32,260 nt of DNA from a virus: IMG/VR virus record IMGVR_UViG_3300017782_005977, positions 1-32,260 of that record. One strand, 5' to 3'. Below, piece after piece: positions 14,789-23,700 of the stretch. A program made the translations under genes and the position numbers. The notes beneath the pieces are model-generated. The model saw only the letters and a program-made list of their open reading frames with translations. It searched no databases and had not been told where the DNA came from. Each line of letters opens with the position of its first letter. The stretch's first letter is position 1.

Positions 14789-15465
14789 AGTAATAATTTT
14801 TCAATCCGCGGTATAATAATATCTTCAGCAAATTTATCATGGTGTTCTTTTGTAGGATGGTTGCCATCAGCAAAACCTGGATCCCACATTTCATCTATAC
14901 ACCATTCTGCCATGCCACCTGTTTTTTTATGAAACCAAAATTGTTTCCAATCAACTAATGATATATCTACATCCATGTTTGATAATTCATCTTTCCACCA
15001 AAAGTTTAACATTGGTATATGATTAAGTTTGCAATACCATTGTGTTTTTGCTATGTGTTCTAAACTTTCAATAGCACTTTGTTGTTCGTTGTAAATTTTT
15101 CTGTAAGGATCAAAGAGATGTTTTTCGACAGCATCATTATCTGAAACCTTGCTGTCAACACCGTTGCCTCCGTTTTTAATCCAATAACCGTATTGTGATT
15201 TATCTACATATGGTGATCCTTCTTCTAATCCAAAATTGTGATCACTTAAAAATGCACGTCTATGTATGCCACTCCATTGACAGATTAAAATGTTACGTTG
15301 ACCTTTTAATTGTTCTAATTTTGTTATTGCTTGTCTTGAAATGTAATCTTGGCCTGCGGCACATGAAGCCACATTATGAACTTGCCAAAGTTCTTCTAAC
15401 TTACCAACCCAAGTCATTTCTGAGTTGTAAGTGAAACTGCACCCACTTGTAATCACATTGATCAT
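14785..15465 (-). CDS. SGNH-like protein, GCSFT/HPT subfamily, first gene of long operon
   Basis: At 226 residues this is the shortest of the minus-strand SGNH-like trio and has the most complete motif set. MINVITSGCSFT carries Ser10. NVASCAAGQDYISR is the Gly block and ILICQWSGIHRR the third. TQWYCK and WKQFWFHKKTGGMAEW are the subfamily motifs. FADGNHPTKEHHDKF has Asp three residues before His, the classical SGNH D-x2-H. It is the promoter-proximal gene of a nine-gene operon running to 6919. No Shine-Dalgarno precedes the ATG, and the predicted transcription start is the A of the ATG, so the mRNA may be leaderless. The substrate is unknown. Confidence 0.72.
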   Translation of the reverse strand: MINVITSGCSFTYNSEMTWVGKLEELWQVHNVASCAAGQDYISRQAITKLEQLKGQRNILICQWSGIHRRAFLSDHNFGLEEGSPYVDKSQYGYWIKNGGNGVDSKVSDNDAVEKHLFDPYRKIYNEQQSAIESLEHIAKTQWYCKLNHIPMLNFWWKDELSNMDVDISLVDWKQFWFHKKTGGMAEWCIDEMWDPGFADGNHPTKEHHDKFAEDIIIPRIEKLLL

Positions 15466-15471
15466 ATGCTT

Positions 15472-15500
15472 ATTATACTACCATTTCTTTTGAAAATCAA
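15472..15500 (-). promoter_or_regulatory. Near-consensus sigma70 promoter of the long minus operon
   Basis: On the minus strand TTGATT (15500-15495) is followed by a 17-base spacer and a perfect TATAAT (15477-15472). It occupies the 40-base gap between clpP and the SGNH gene. The usual start seven bases on is 15465, the A of the ATG. This suggests host-polymerase, early-type expression of the island, apart from the late structural genes. Confidence 0.75.
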
Positions 15501-15505
15501 ATGTT

Positions 15506-16066
15506 TTATAGAATATGATCGGCCAGTTTGTGGTCAATCATCTGTTTGGCTGTAAAGTATTGATCACTTGGTGTGTTTAATTTTTTACGAACATCTGCTA
15601 AACTATATCCAGTTGCTTCACGCAGTATGTTCAAACAACGCATTTCGCAGTTGTTGTTTTCTTTCATTTGTGATCTCATGTCATGCATCTTAGATTCCAT
15701 TGCATCTGAATGTTGATGATTCATTATGCCTGTGTTCTTGCCAATATATCTTTCGCCCTGTTTACCACTAGCAAATACCAATAGTCCTGCACTCATAACA
15801 GCACCTATACCAATAGTTGAAATATGATGGTAACTGTTTTTCATTACATCAATTAATGCAAATGATTCATACAGATCTCCACCAATGGAATTAATGTATA
15901 GTTTTAATGTTTTTTTAGGTTTTCTATTTAAATTGGCTGACATTATCCATTTAATAGTTTCAGTAACGTTTTCATTAGCAATTTCTCCAGTCAGATAGTG
16001 TATATCATTATCATGCAAATGAGCGTCTATTCTATCTGCGGCTATGTACTGATCATATTTTTTCAT
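15506..16066 (-). CDS. clpP: ClpP-like serine protease
   Basis: A 186-residue ClpP-fold protease, slightly shorter than bacterial ClpP (about 195-205). The triad is readable: Ser92 in GIGAVMSAGLLVFASG, His117 in TGIMNHQHS and Asp168 in NTPSDQYFTAKQ. The oxyanion region is YINSIGGDLYESFALIDVM. ClpP forms barrel-shaped tetradecamers fed by an AAA+ unfoldase. No ATPase is in this window, so it may use the host ClpX or ClpA, or act alone. Related proteases are known in T4-like marine phages. It lies next to the baseplate genes on the opposite strand and has a late-type box at 16088-16094, so it is probably expressed late. A role in virion maturation is possible but not shown. An AGGTG ribosome-binding site precedes the ATG. 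Confidence 0.93.
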   Translation of the reverse strand: MKKYDQYIAADRIDAHLHDNDIHYLTGEIANENVTETIKWIMSANLNRKPKKTLKLYINSIGGDLYESFALIDVMKNSYHHISTIGIGAVMSAGLLVFASGKQGERYIGKNTGIMNHQHSDAMESKMHDMRSQMKENNNCEMRCLNILREATGYSLADVRKKLNTPSDQYFTAKQMIDHKLADHIL

Positions 16067-16087
16067 TGTTTAATACACCTACATACG

Positions 16088-16094
16088 TATTTAT
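16088..16094 (-). promoter_or_regulatory. Late-promoter-like ATAAATA before clpP
   Basis: On the minus strand AATAAATACG lies 21 bases before the clpP ATG at 16066. The expected start near 16082 gives a 16-base leader carrying AGGTG. Confidence 0.5.
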
Positions 16095-16125
16095 TGATTT
16101 ACGTTATATATGCTGTTAAACTGAT

Positions 16126-16371
16126 TTACTTTGATTTGGGTGGATATGTAGCATTTTTCATGCCAGCACCAGCAGTAAATTTAGGACCTTTTACAGGACC
16201 GTATCTTTTGTTGGTATTGCTGATTTTTCCACCAATCTGTGCGTCCTCAGTTTTTGGTTTTTTCTTTTTACGAGCAATCATACCAATTCCACCAGATTTG
16301 AACCCGTTTCCGTTGCCCATACCAGTAGCAATTGACCCACTAAATGTTTCGTCTATGTCTTTAATTTTCAT
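16126..16371 (-). CDS. Small basic Gly/Lys-rich phage protein, 81 residues
   Basis: I do not recognise a fold. The protein is low in hydrophobics, rich in Gly and Lys, and probably disordered. GMGNGNGFKSGGIGMIARKKKKPKTED is followed by a Lys/Pro/Gly-rich tail ending in YPPKSK. Such proteins may bind nucleic acid or sit in the virion. A late-type ATAAATA box lies eight bases before the ATG, with a predicted leader of about three bases and no Shine-Dalgarno. It is transcribed away from gp25 and toward clpP, 59 bases ahead of it. The longer + strand frame over the same bases is a hydrophobic shadow without a ribosome-binding site. Confidence 0.65.
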   Translation of the reverse strand: MKIKDIDETFSGSIATGMGNGNGFKSGGIGMIARKKKKPKTEDAQIGGKISNTNKRYGPVKGPKFTAGAGMKNATYPPKSK

Positions 16372-16379
16372 AACAAAGT

Positions 16380-16386
16380 TATTTAT
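16380..16386 (-). promoter_or_regulatory. Late-promoter-like ATAAATA, leftward half of divergent pair
   Basis: CATAAATAAC on the minus strand is eight bases before the ATG at 16371. With the + strand box at 16431 it forms a divergent late promoter region in the 94-base gap. Confidence 0.45.
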
Positions 16387-16430
16387 GTTGTTTTAATGGC
16401 TTATTATTATATACGCATTTATCTTTATAC

Positions 16431-16437
16431 ATAAATA
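16431..16437 (+). promoter_or_regulatory. Late-promoter-like ATAAATA before gp25
   Basis: CATAAATATTAA (16430-16441) lies 28 bases before the gp25 ATG. The 11 bases ATAAATATTAA are repeated exactly before the tail-fibre-like gene at 32070. The predicted 23-base leader contains AAAGGA. Confidence 0.6.
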
Positions 16438-16465
16438 TTAATAACGTAGCAGTTAAAGGATAAAG

Positions 16466-17029
16466 ATGGCATACAGTACACCAACATCATACAATAGTTC
16501 TACAGGGAATGGAATGCAAGTAGTCTCTCCGTCAAACGTATCAACTCCCAACAGTAACTATGTAACATCAAAAACATATCGCGGATTTAGTTCTAACAAT
16601 CCAAATGCTCGTAATGGTGTATTATATGATGCCGATCTTATTAAACAAGACATTTATAATCATTTTATGACTGCTAGAGGTGAAAGAGTTATGATGCCAA
16701 AATTTGGTAGTATAATTTGGGATTACCTCTACGAGCCTTTGGACGAAACCACAAAACAGATTGTTGAACAAGATGCTAAAGATATTGTAGGATCTGATCC
16801 TAGAGTTAGTTTACAACAAGTTGATGTTATAGGTTTTGAACACGGAATAAGATTAGATGTAACTTTGCTATTGGTTCCACAAAACATGGTAGAACAAATG
16901 ACAATAGAATTTAACGTAAGCCAAGCAGGCGCTGTGTCTGGAAGCGGTGGACTATCATCTGGCACAAGTGGATCAACTGGCGGATCAAGTAGCGGCGGCG
17001 GTGGTTCTAGCGGAGGCGGAGGTTATTAA
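16466..17029 (+). CDS. gp25: Baseplate wedge protein, T4 gp25-like
   Basis: A 187-residue homologue of T4 gp25, the sheath-initiating, lysozyme-related baseplate wedge protein conserved in all contractile injection systems. The family signature is clear at residues 72-91 ([20 protein letters not shown]), followed by the '[21 protein letters not shown]' helix region and strands [17 protein letters not shown]4 gp25 has 132 residues. The extra length is a Ser/Asn/Thr-rich N-terminal extension of about 50 residues and a C-terminal Gly/Ser tail (about 155-187). A good Shine-Dalgarno (AAAGGA) sets the start. The stop overlaps the gp6 ATG by one base (TAATG), and the Gly-Gly codons of the tail also form the GGAGG ribosome-binding site of gp6. 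First gene of the late structural operon. Confidence 0.95.
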   Translation: MAYSTPTSYNSSTGNGMQVVSPSNVSTPNSNYVTSKTYRGFSSNNPNARNGVLYDADLIKQDIYNHFMTARGERVMMPKFGSIIWDYLYEPLDETTKQIVEQDAKDIVGSDPRVSLQQVDVIGFEHGIRLDVTLLLVPQNMVEQMTIEFNVSQAGAVSGSGGLSSGTSGSTGGSSSGGGGSSGGGGY

Positions 17030-20000
17030 TGGGACAATTAATTAGACAATCAAACTTATTTGCGGCAGAAGACTGGAAAGTAATTTATAGAAGTTTTCAA
17101 GATGCAGATTTTCAATCATATGACTTCGATACTATTAGGCAGTCGATGCTTAACTATGTTGCAAGAAATTATCCAGAAGAATACAATGATTATATTAACT
17201 CATCAGAATTTATTGCTATCATTGATTTGTTGGCATACCTAGGACAAAGTTTATCTTTCAGAATTGATTTAAATTCAAGAGAAAATTTTATTGACACAGC
17301 ATCAAGAAGAGAATCTATTTTACGATTAGCAAATATGTTGAGTTACAAGCCAGCACGTAATTCTACAGCACGAGGACTTGTAAAACTTACAGCAATAAAA
17401 ACAAGCGAGCCAGTAGTAGATTCAGCAGGTAATAATTTAAGCAATGTAGAAGTTCGTTGGAATGATTTGAATAATCCAAATTGGTTTGAACAATTTATTT
17501 TAGTATTGAATTCGTCAATATCAGATTCTAATCAGTTTGGTAAACCAACACAATCACAGACTATCAACAATTTAACTAATGATCTTTATAATTTTAATAA
17601 TGTTAAAAATGTACAAGTATCATATCCATTCAATTCAAAAGTTAATGGTGAAAACTATACATTTGAAATTGTTCCTGCAAGATTTAACACAGCAGGCTTT
17701 ATTGAAGAATCATCACCAAATCCTTTAAATTCTTTTACTACAATTTATAAAAATGATGGCAAAGGCTTTGCTAGTGAAAACACTGGATTTTTTATGTACA
17801 TGAAAGAAGGTGGAATAGAATTCCAAGATTATAATTTCGATCAACCGGTACAAGACAGAACAGTTGATATCAATGTTAACGACATCAATAATACAGATGT
17901 ATGGGTGCAAGAAATTAGTTCAATTGGTTTAACACAAGCCAATTGGAAAAAAGTTCCTACACTATCAGGACAAAGCGTAATATACAACAGTTTAGCATTA
18001 AGTGAAAGAAATATATTTGAAGTAAAAACAAAATTAAATGATCAGATATCTATACAGTTTGCTGATGGAGATTTTGGTAATATTCCAGTTGGACTATACC
18101 GTGTATGGTATAGATCTAGTTCCTTAAAAGGTGAAGTGGTAACAGCACAAGATATTCAAAATAAAAGTATAAGTTTTGGTTATATAAACAAAACAAATCA
18201 AAATTTTGATTTGTCATTGACATTTGGTTTAAATTATACAATTACTAATTCAGCATCAAGAGAATCAGCCGACGACATTAAATTAAACGCAGGTCAGTCT
18301 TACTATACTCAAGACAGAATGATTACCGCAGAAGATTACAATGTATTTCCTTTAACAAAGGTTGATGGAATACAAAAAATCAAAGCACTAAACAAAACAC
18401 ATGCAGGTCATTCAAGATTTGTTGATATTCAAGACCCAACTGGCACAGTTGCAAATGTTAATTGCATAGGTGAAGATGGTATTGCTTACAAATCGCCAAA
18501 CACAACAGAAAAAGTTGTAACAGTTTTAGATAATAGTTCATATGAAAAAGTTGTTGACGAAATTGAAAAAATGATCCAAACTCAACAAATAAAGAATTTT
18601 TATTTTGATACATATAAAAAAGATATTGAATTAAACATACCATCGGGATCTGAAACATTCAAGTTTGAATCAACAGGAGTAAACTCTGCATATTGGAGAA
18701 CACTACCAACAGCATCATCGAGCTTTAATGGTTACTTTACTACAGAAAACACAGGTACAAATCGTTTGGTGGCAACAGGAGCTTCTACAAACAAACACGG
18801 ATATATTAGAAAAGGTTCAAAACTTGAGTTTGTTAATCAATACAGCAACGCAACAAAAATTATTTGGGCAACTGTAAAGAGTGTAGCGTCAAACGGTAAT
18901 CCAACAGGGTTATCAACTGGTCCTATACAATTAACAGAAACAATACCTGCAGGATACATTCTTAGATCAGTTGTACCTCATATCAGAACAGAATTTAGCA
19001 CAACAGAAAGAGCAACACTTTTAGCCCAACTAACGTCATCAACTACTACATTAACAACATTTGGCCTTGGTTATAATTATTATGATACAACATCTAAAGC
19101 GGAAGGGTGGTATGTTATTAACAACACAAATATTAATACTGCTGGCGAGTTTTCAAGTATCAATAACCCAATTGGGGGTGGTTCACCTGGTATAAGCAAT
19201 GATTCAAGTTGGTTGATAAGATCTCAGTTTACAGAAAAAGGCGCAAACACAAATGCTAAATTTACATTGACAGCAAGAGGTTTAGATTATGTATTCCAAT
19301 CATCAGATGATGTAAGATTTTTCTTTGTAAAAGATTACAAAACATTAGATACAAATACAGGTTTAAGTGTACAAGATAGAATTGATATACTAGCAGACGT
19401 TAACACAGCACTTGAAAAAGGAACTGGCGCAACAGCAACAGCAACTATTAGTGTTGGAGCAATTAATTCATATACAATGACAGCAGTTGGGGCAAACTAC
19501 ACAACTCCACCAAACGTAACAATTACTGGCGACGGAACAGGAGCAGAAGCAGTAGCAACAGTTCATAACGGATCAGTAATTTCAATTACACCAATTCAAG
19601 TTGGTTCAGGATACACATCAGCAACTGTTACATTAACATCTCCAGAACTTGGTGGTAGACTTCCAGAAGCAATTCAATTAGCAGTGGTTGATAATTTCAC
19701 AGAACAAGATGGTTACATTGATAATAGAAAAGTTAAAATTGCACCTTATGATGCAGACGAAGATGGCATGCCGGATTATCCACTAGCAATGGACGATTTG
19801 ATATATGATACTTCTAACACTAAAAATTATATTTTCTTTGAAAGTTATATTGAGTTTGATGGTTACACATATTATAAATTATCATCATCAGTTACTCCAG
19901 TTACAGTATTAACAAATTCAGGTATTGAATTTTTAACAACAACTAAAAAGTTTTACAATGCAGGAACATTGGTTACAACAACAGGACAACAAGGTGAGTA

Positions 20001-20700
20001 TACAGCAACTATTGGTACAACAATTTATAGATCCAATATTGGTCGTTCTTATAAAACAGAAAATGGAACATCTAATCCAATTTTCTTCCAATGGAAGCAT
20101 ACTGCTCCAAGAGATCAAAGAGTAGATCCAAGTGTATCAAACATAGTTGAACTTATTGTATTAACATCTGATTACTATGATAATGTTTTAGAATGGACAG
20201 CAAACAACAGAACTGCTGATTTATTTCCAACAGAACCAAGTGTTGAATCTCTTAATACACTGTTTGCAACATCATTGAATCCATACAAAGCAATAGGTGA
20301 TCAATTAATTTACACCCCTGGAAAATTTAAAAAACTTTTTGGCACAACAGCAGACTCGACACTACAAGGAACATTTAAAGTTATTAAATCTGCCGGAGCA
20401 ACAATTACTGACAACGAAATAAAATCTAGAGTTTTATCATCTATTAGATCATTTTTTGATATCAATAACTGGACTTATGGTGAAAGTTTTTACTATACAG
20501 AACTATGTGCATTTATTCACAGTCAACTGTCAACTCAGATTAGTTCTGTTGTAATTGTTGGTAAAGATGCAGAATCAATATTTGGTGATTTATTTGAAAT
20601 TACAAGTGAACCAAATGAATTATTTTATTCTACTGCTACAGTTGACGATATAGAAATTATTAATTCATTTACTGATCAGAATTTAAAAAAGGGGTCGTAG
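17029..20700 (+). CDS. gp6: Baseplate wedge protein, T4 gp6-like (baseplate J family)
   Basis: A 1223-residue homologue of T4 gp6, which forms the backbone of the baseplate wedge with gp7 and gp53 and holds the inner ring together. The N-terminus ([52 protein letters not shown]) matches the gp6/J pattern. So do [29 protein letters not shown] in the middle and the C-terminal [39 protein letters not shown]4 gp6 has 660 residues. Much of the extra length is an inserted region between roughly residues 540 and 1000 that includes a glycine-rich beta repeat at about 805-870 ([21 protein letters not shown] then [11 protein letters not shown]). The same repeat type occurs in the next protein, so surface-exposed insertions may have been exchanged between the two. 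Confidence 0.93.
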   Translation: MGQLIRQSNLFAAEDWKVIYRSFQDADFQSYDFDTIRQSMLNYVARNYPEEYNDYINSSEFIAIIDLLAYLGQSLSFRIDLNSRENFIDTASRRESILRLANMLSYKPARNSTARGLVKLTAIKTSEPVVDSAGNNLSNVEVRWNDLNNPNWFEQFILVLNSSISDSNQFGKPTQSQTINNLTNDLYNFNNVKNVQVSYPFNSKVNGENYTFEIVPARFNTAGFIEESSPNPLNSFTTIYKNDGKGFASENTGFFMYMKEGGIEFQDYNFDQPVQDRTVDINVNDINNTDVWVQEISSIGLTQANWKKVPTLSGQSVIYNSLALSERNIFEVKTKLNDQISIQFADGDFGNIPVGLYRVWYRSSSLKGEVVTAQDIQNKSISFGYINKTNQNFDLSLTFGLNYTITNSASRESADDIKLNAGQSYYTQDRMITAEDYNVFPLTKVDGIQKIKALNKTHAGHSRFVDIQDPTGTVANVNCIGEDGIAYKSPNTTEKVVTVLDNSSYEKVVDEIEKMIQTQQIKNFYFDTYKKDIELNIPSGSETFKFESTGVNSAYWRTLPTASSSFNGYFTTENTGTNRLVATGASTNKHGYIRKGSKLEFVNQYSNATKIIWATVKSVASNGNPTGLSTGPIQLTETIPAGYILRSVVPHIRTEFSTTERATLLAQLTSSTTTLTTFGLGYNYYDTTSKAEGWYVINNTNINTAGEFSSINNPIGGGSPGISNDSSWLIRSQFTEKGANTNAKFTLTARGLDYVFQSSDDVRFFFVKDYKTLDTNTGLSVQDRIDILADVNTALEKGTGATATATISVGAINSYTMTAVGANYTTPPNVTITGDGTGAEAVATVHNGSVISITPIQVGSGYTSATVTLTSPELGGRLPEAIQLAVVDNFTEQDGYIDNRKVKIAPYDADEDGMPDYPLAMDDLIYDTSNTKNYIFFESYIEFDGYTYYKLSSSVTPVTVLTNSGIEFLTTTKKFYNAGTLVTTTGQQGEYTATIGTTIYRSNIGRSYKTENGTSNPIFFQWKHTAPRDQRVDPSVSNIVELIVLTSDYYDNVLEWTANNRTADLFPTEPSVESLNTLFATSLNPYKAIGDQLIYTPGKFKKLFGTTADSTLQGTFKVIKSAGATITDNEIKSRVLSSIRSFFDINNWTYGESFYYTELCAFIHSQLSTQISSVVIVGKDAESIFGDLFEITSEPNELFYSTATVDDIEIINSFTDQNLKKGS

Positions 20701-20703
20701 ACA

Positions 20704-23700
20704 ATGGCTGAACAATTTGTAGCCTCAAAACAATTACCATACGTTCTACAATCAACAAGGTTAAAAAACTTTTTTGATTCCACAGTTGATCAGTGGTTCA
20801 AAAACGAAGACAGTACATTTGAACGTGGCTTTGTTGGACAGCGTCAAGGTAGATTATTAAACACTACTAAAGATGCATATTTGCCTGAATCAACATTTGG
20901 TAGAACATATTATCAATTAGAACCAACAGCAATTGTAAGAGATGCTGACACACAAGAAATTTCATATCAAACTACATACGAAGATTTAGTAAACAAAATT
21001 AGATTTGATGGAGGAAATGTTAATGATCATTCAAGACTGTTTGAATCTAAATATTATTCATATGCTCAGCCAATTGACATTGACAAATATTTAAACTATT
21101 CAAACTACTATTGGTATCCGTATGCTGATGATTTATCTGCTGAATCAGGAGGAATATTTTCTACAATTCCTTCTAAACCAGTTGACGGATCACTTGCAAA
21201 AAGTATAACACTACCAACTGACATAGTTGGAGAAAAAACATACACAGCACCTGATGGCACAGTTTTCACAAATGGACTTCACGTTAGATTTGAAGGATCA
21301 AATGTTACAGGTTCGAGTTATCAATATTATTACACAATAAATTCTTTAAGTATTGACACAGCAGGAACAGGATATGCAATTGGTGATAATATTTTAATCA
21401 CTGGTAAAACAGTTGGTAAGGTGACAACAGTTGGCGGCAGTGGAGAAATCACTAGCATCGAAATCATATCGTCAACACTCAATGACGGTGATATACCAAA
21501 CACTCCTACTATTACAAGCTCGGCTGGTAGTAGCGGAATCATAAGTGCTACAACAACAAGAAAAGAAATAACATACTTTGTTGAAGGTGTTGGTTCTGAA
21601 ATTAAACTTGTTGACACAAGAACATTAAGAAATGTTAGTGACAGTACTGCGGCTGTAAAAGATTATATAACAATACAACGTGGTGCTAAAGATGGTAACC
21701 TTTGGTCAAAATCAAATGGTTGGGTGCATAAAGATACACTGGAAAATTATCCATCAGTTACTACAACTTCACAAACAGATCAATTATGGGACGACACGGC
21801 TTGGGACATGACATCATTTGATGTACAGATTGCATCAGCCACATCAGCATTTACAAGATCATCTGAAAGACGTGCTTTAAGACCAATTTTAGAATTTAAA
21901 CGTGATATTGAATTATACGATTATGGTTATAATCATTTAACTGATGTAACTGTTATTGAATCATTGTTAACTAAAACACAAATAGAAGGCCAGTCTGCAA
22001 TTAGTATTGACGGACATGCTATACAAAACGAAGATACAATTTTATTTACAAATGCTTCAAGTCAAGACGACTATGTACAATGGGATGGCAACAGTGTATT
22101 ATGGGATCACGATACTGATTCAGATGTATCAACTGGCGGTGGTGGTGGAACTGGTGGTGATGTAGGATGGGATATATCAAGTACAACATTTAACATTGGA
22201 GCAACCATATGGAAAGTTTCTGGTGTTGGATCTAGTATAGTATTAACACAACTTACATCAAATGTTAATATAAATGATAAAATTTATGTTAAAACAGGTT
22301 CTGTACACAAAGGATCTGAATGGTACTATGATGGCTATAACTGGAATGAAGCACAGAAAAAAATAAAATCTAATCAAGCACCATTGTATAATTTATATGA
22401 CAATGATAAAAATCCATTAAATGATGTTGGACTATATCCTTCGTCAGACTTTGCTGGATCAAAAATATTTGGTTACAAAGAAAGTACAGGTACAAATGAT
22501 ACAGAGCTAGGATTTCCATTATCTTATTCAGCAGGTGTTGATAAGAGTGATATACAGTTTTGTAATTTTTTAAATGAAGATTCTTACACTTACGGCAGTA
22601 ACAATATCACTGGATACAACTATTATAAACAGTTTACACATCCAGAAACAATTGCTAAAATTATTGATTATGAAGTAAATGTTAATCCAAGCAGATCCAA
22701 TCAAGACATAAACAAATACTTTATCAATGGTCAAGAAGCACCAGCATTAATCTTAGTTAGAGGCAATACATACAACTTTAATTTTAATTCACCTGAATCA
22801 TCTACAGCAGGATATTCAAATGCCAATCATCCATTTTATATTTCAACTGGCACGGCTTGGTCGTCAGGAGCATACACCGGAGAATATACTGGAGGTATTT
22901 CAGGATCAAGATCACACTATAGTGGATCATCATCTACATTAAAGTTTACGGTTCCTGCAAATGCGCCAGACAAGTTATATTATCATTGTGGAGTTCACAA
23001 TAACATGGGTGGACAGTTTGTAATCATTGACAACGCAGTTACTACACTAGATGCCGCAACAGAAACAAATTACAAAAATGAATGGGTGGTTGATCCTAGC
23101 AGAAAACTATCTCAAAAATTAATACAAGAACATACAGTCAATAGTCAAAATATCAACGATAATATTATTATTGAAGTGATACCATCGTCAGTTCTTGATA
23201 TTGAAATTTATAAAAATGGTGACAAGCAAGTGTTTGGAACTGACTACACTTTATCAAACAGTGTGAACATCAGTTTTACAACAGCATTGGTTGTTGGTGA
23301 TTTTGTTAAAATATTTTATAAAACAACAAATCCAAAACCTCTTAAGTCTATCAACTATTTTGAAATACCAAAAAACTTAGAAAACAATGCTTCAAACCAA
23401 GAGCTTGGCACAGCAACATATAGTGAATTGTTTGAACATTTTAAATCTATTATTCAAAATCAAATAGGATTTACAGGGGCTGTAAATGGTAATAATAATT
23501 ACAGAGATACATCACAAGACATAAGTTTAGGTTCAGTTATTTTACATCATGATACTCCATTATTAAAAACAATGGCAATCACAAACAATGCAGATCTTGA
23601 TATATTAGAATCATTAAGATATACTAAAGATAGATATCAAGAATTTCAGTTAAAATTTTTAAACACAGTAAACAATATACAGAACACAAATGCTATAAAC

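Noticed and set aside
15998-16396. 132-residue hydrophobic + strand ORF
   Set aside because: It is the mirror of the Lys/Gly-rich minus-strand gene and the clpP start. Its hydrophobicity comes from antisense Lys codons, and it has no ribosome-binding site.
16984-17022. Simple Gly/Ser codon repeat considered as a CRISPR-like or phase-variable tract
   Set aside because: It is an in-frame GGN/AGY low-complexity tail of gp25 without regular unit or spacers.
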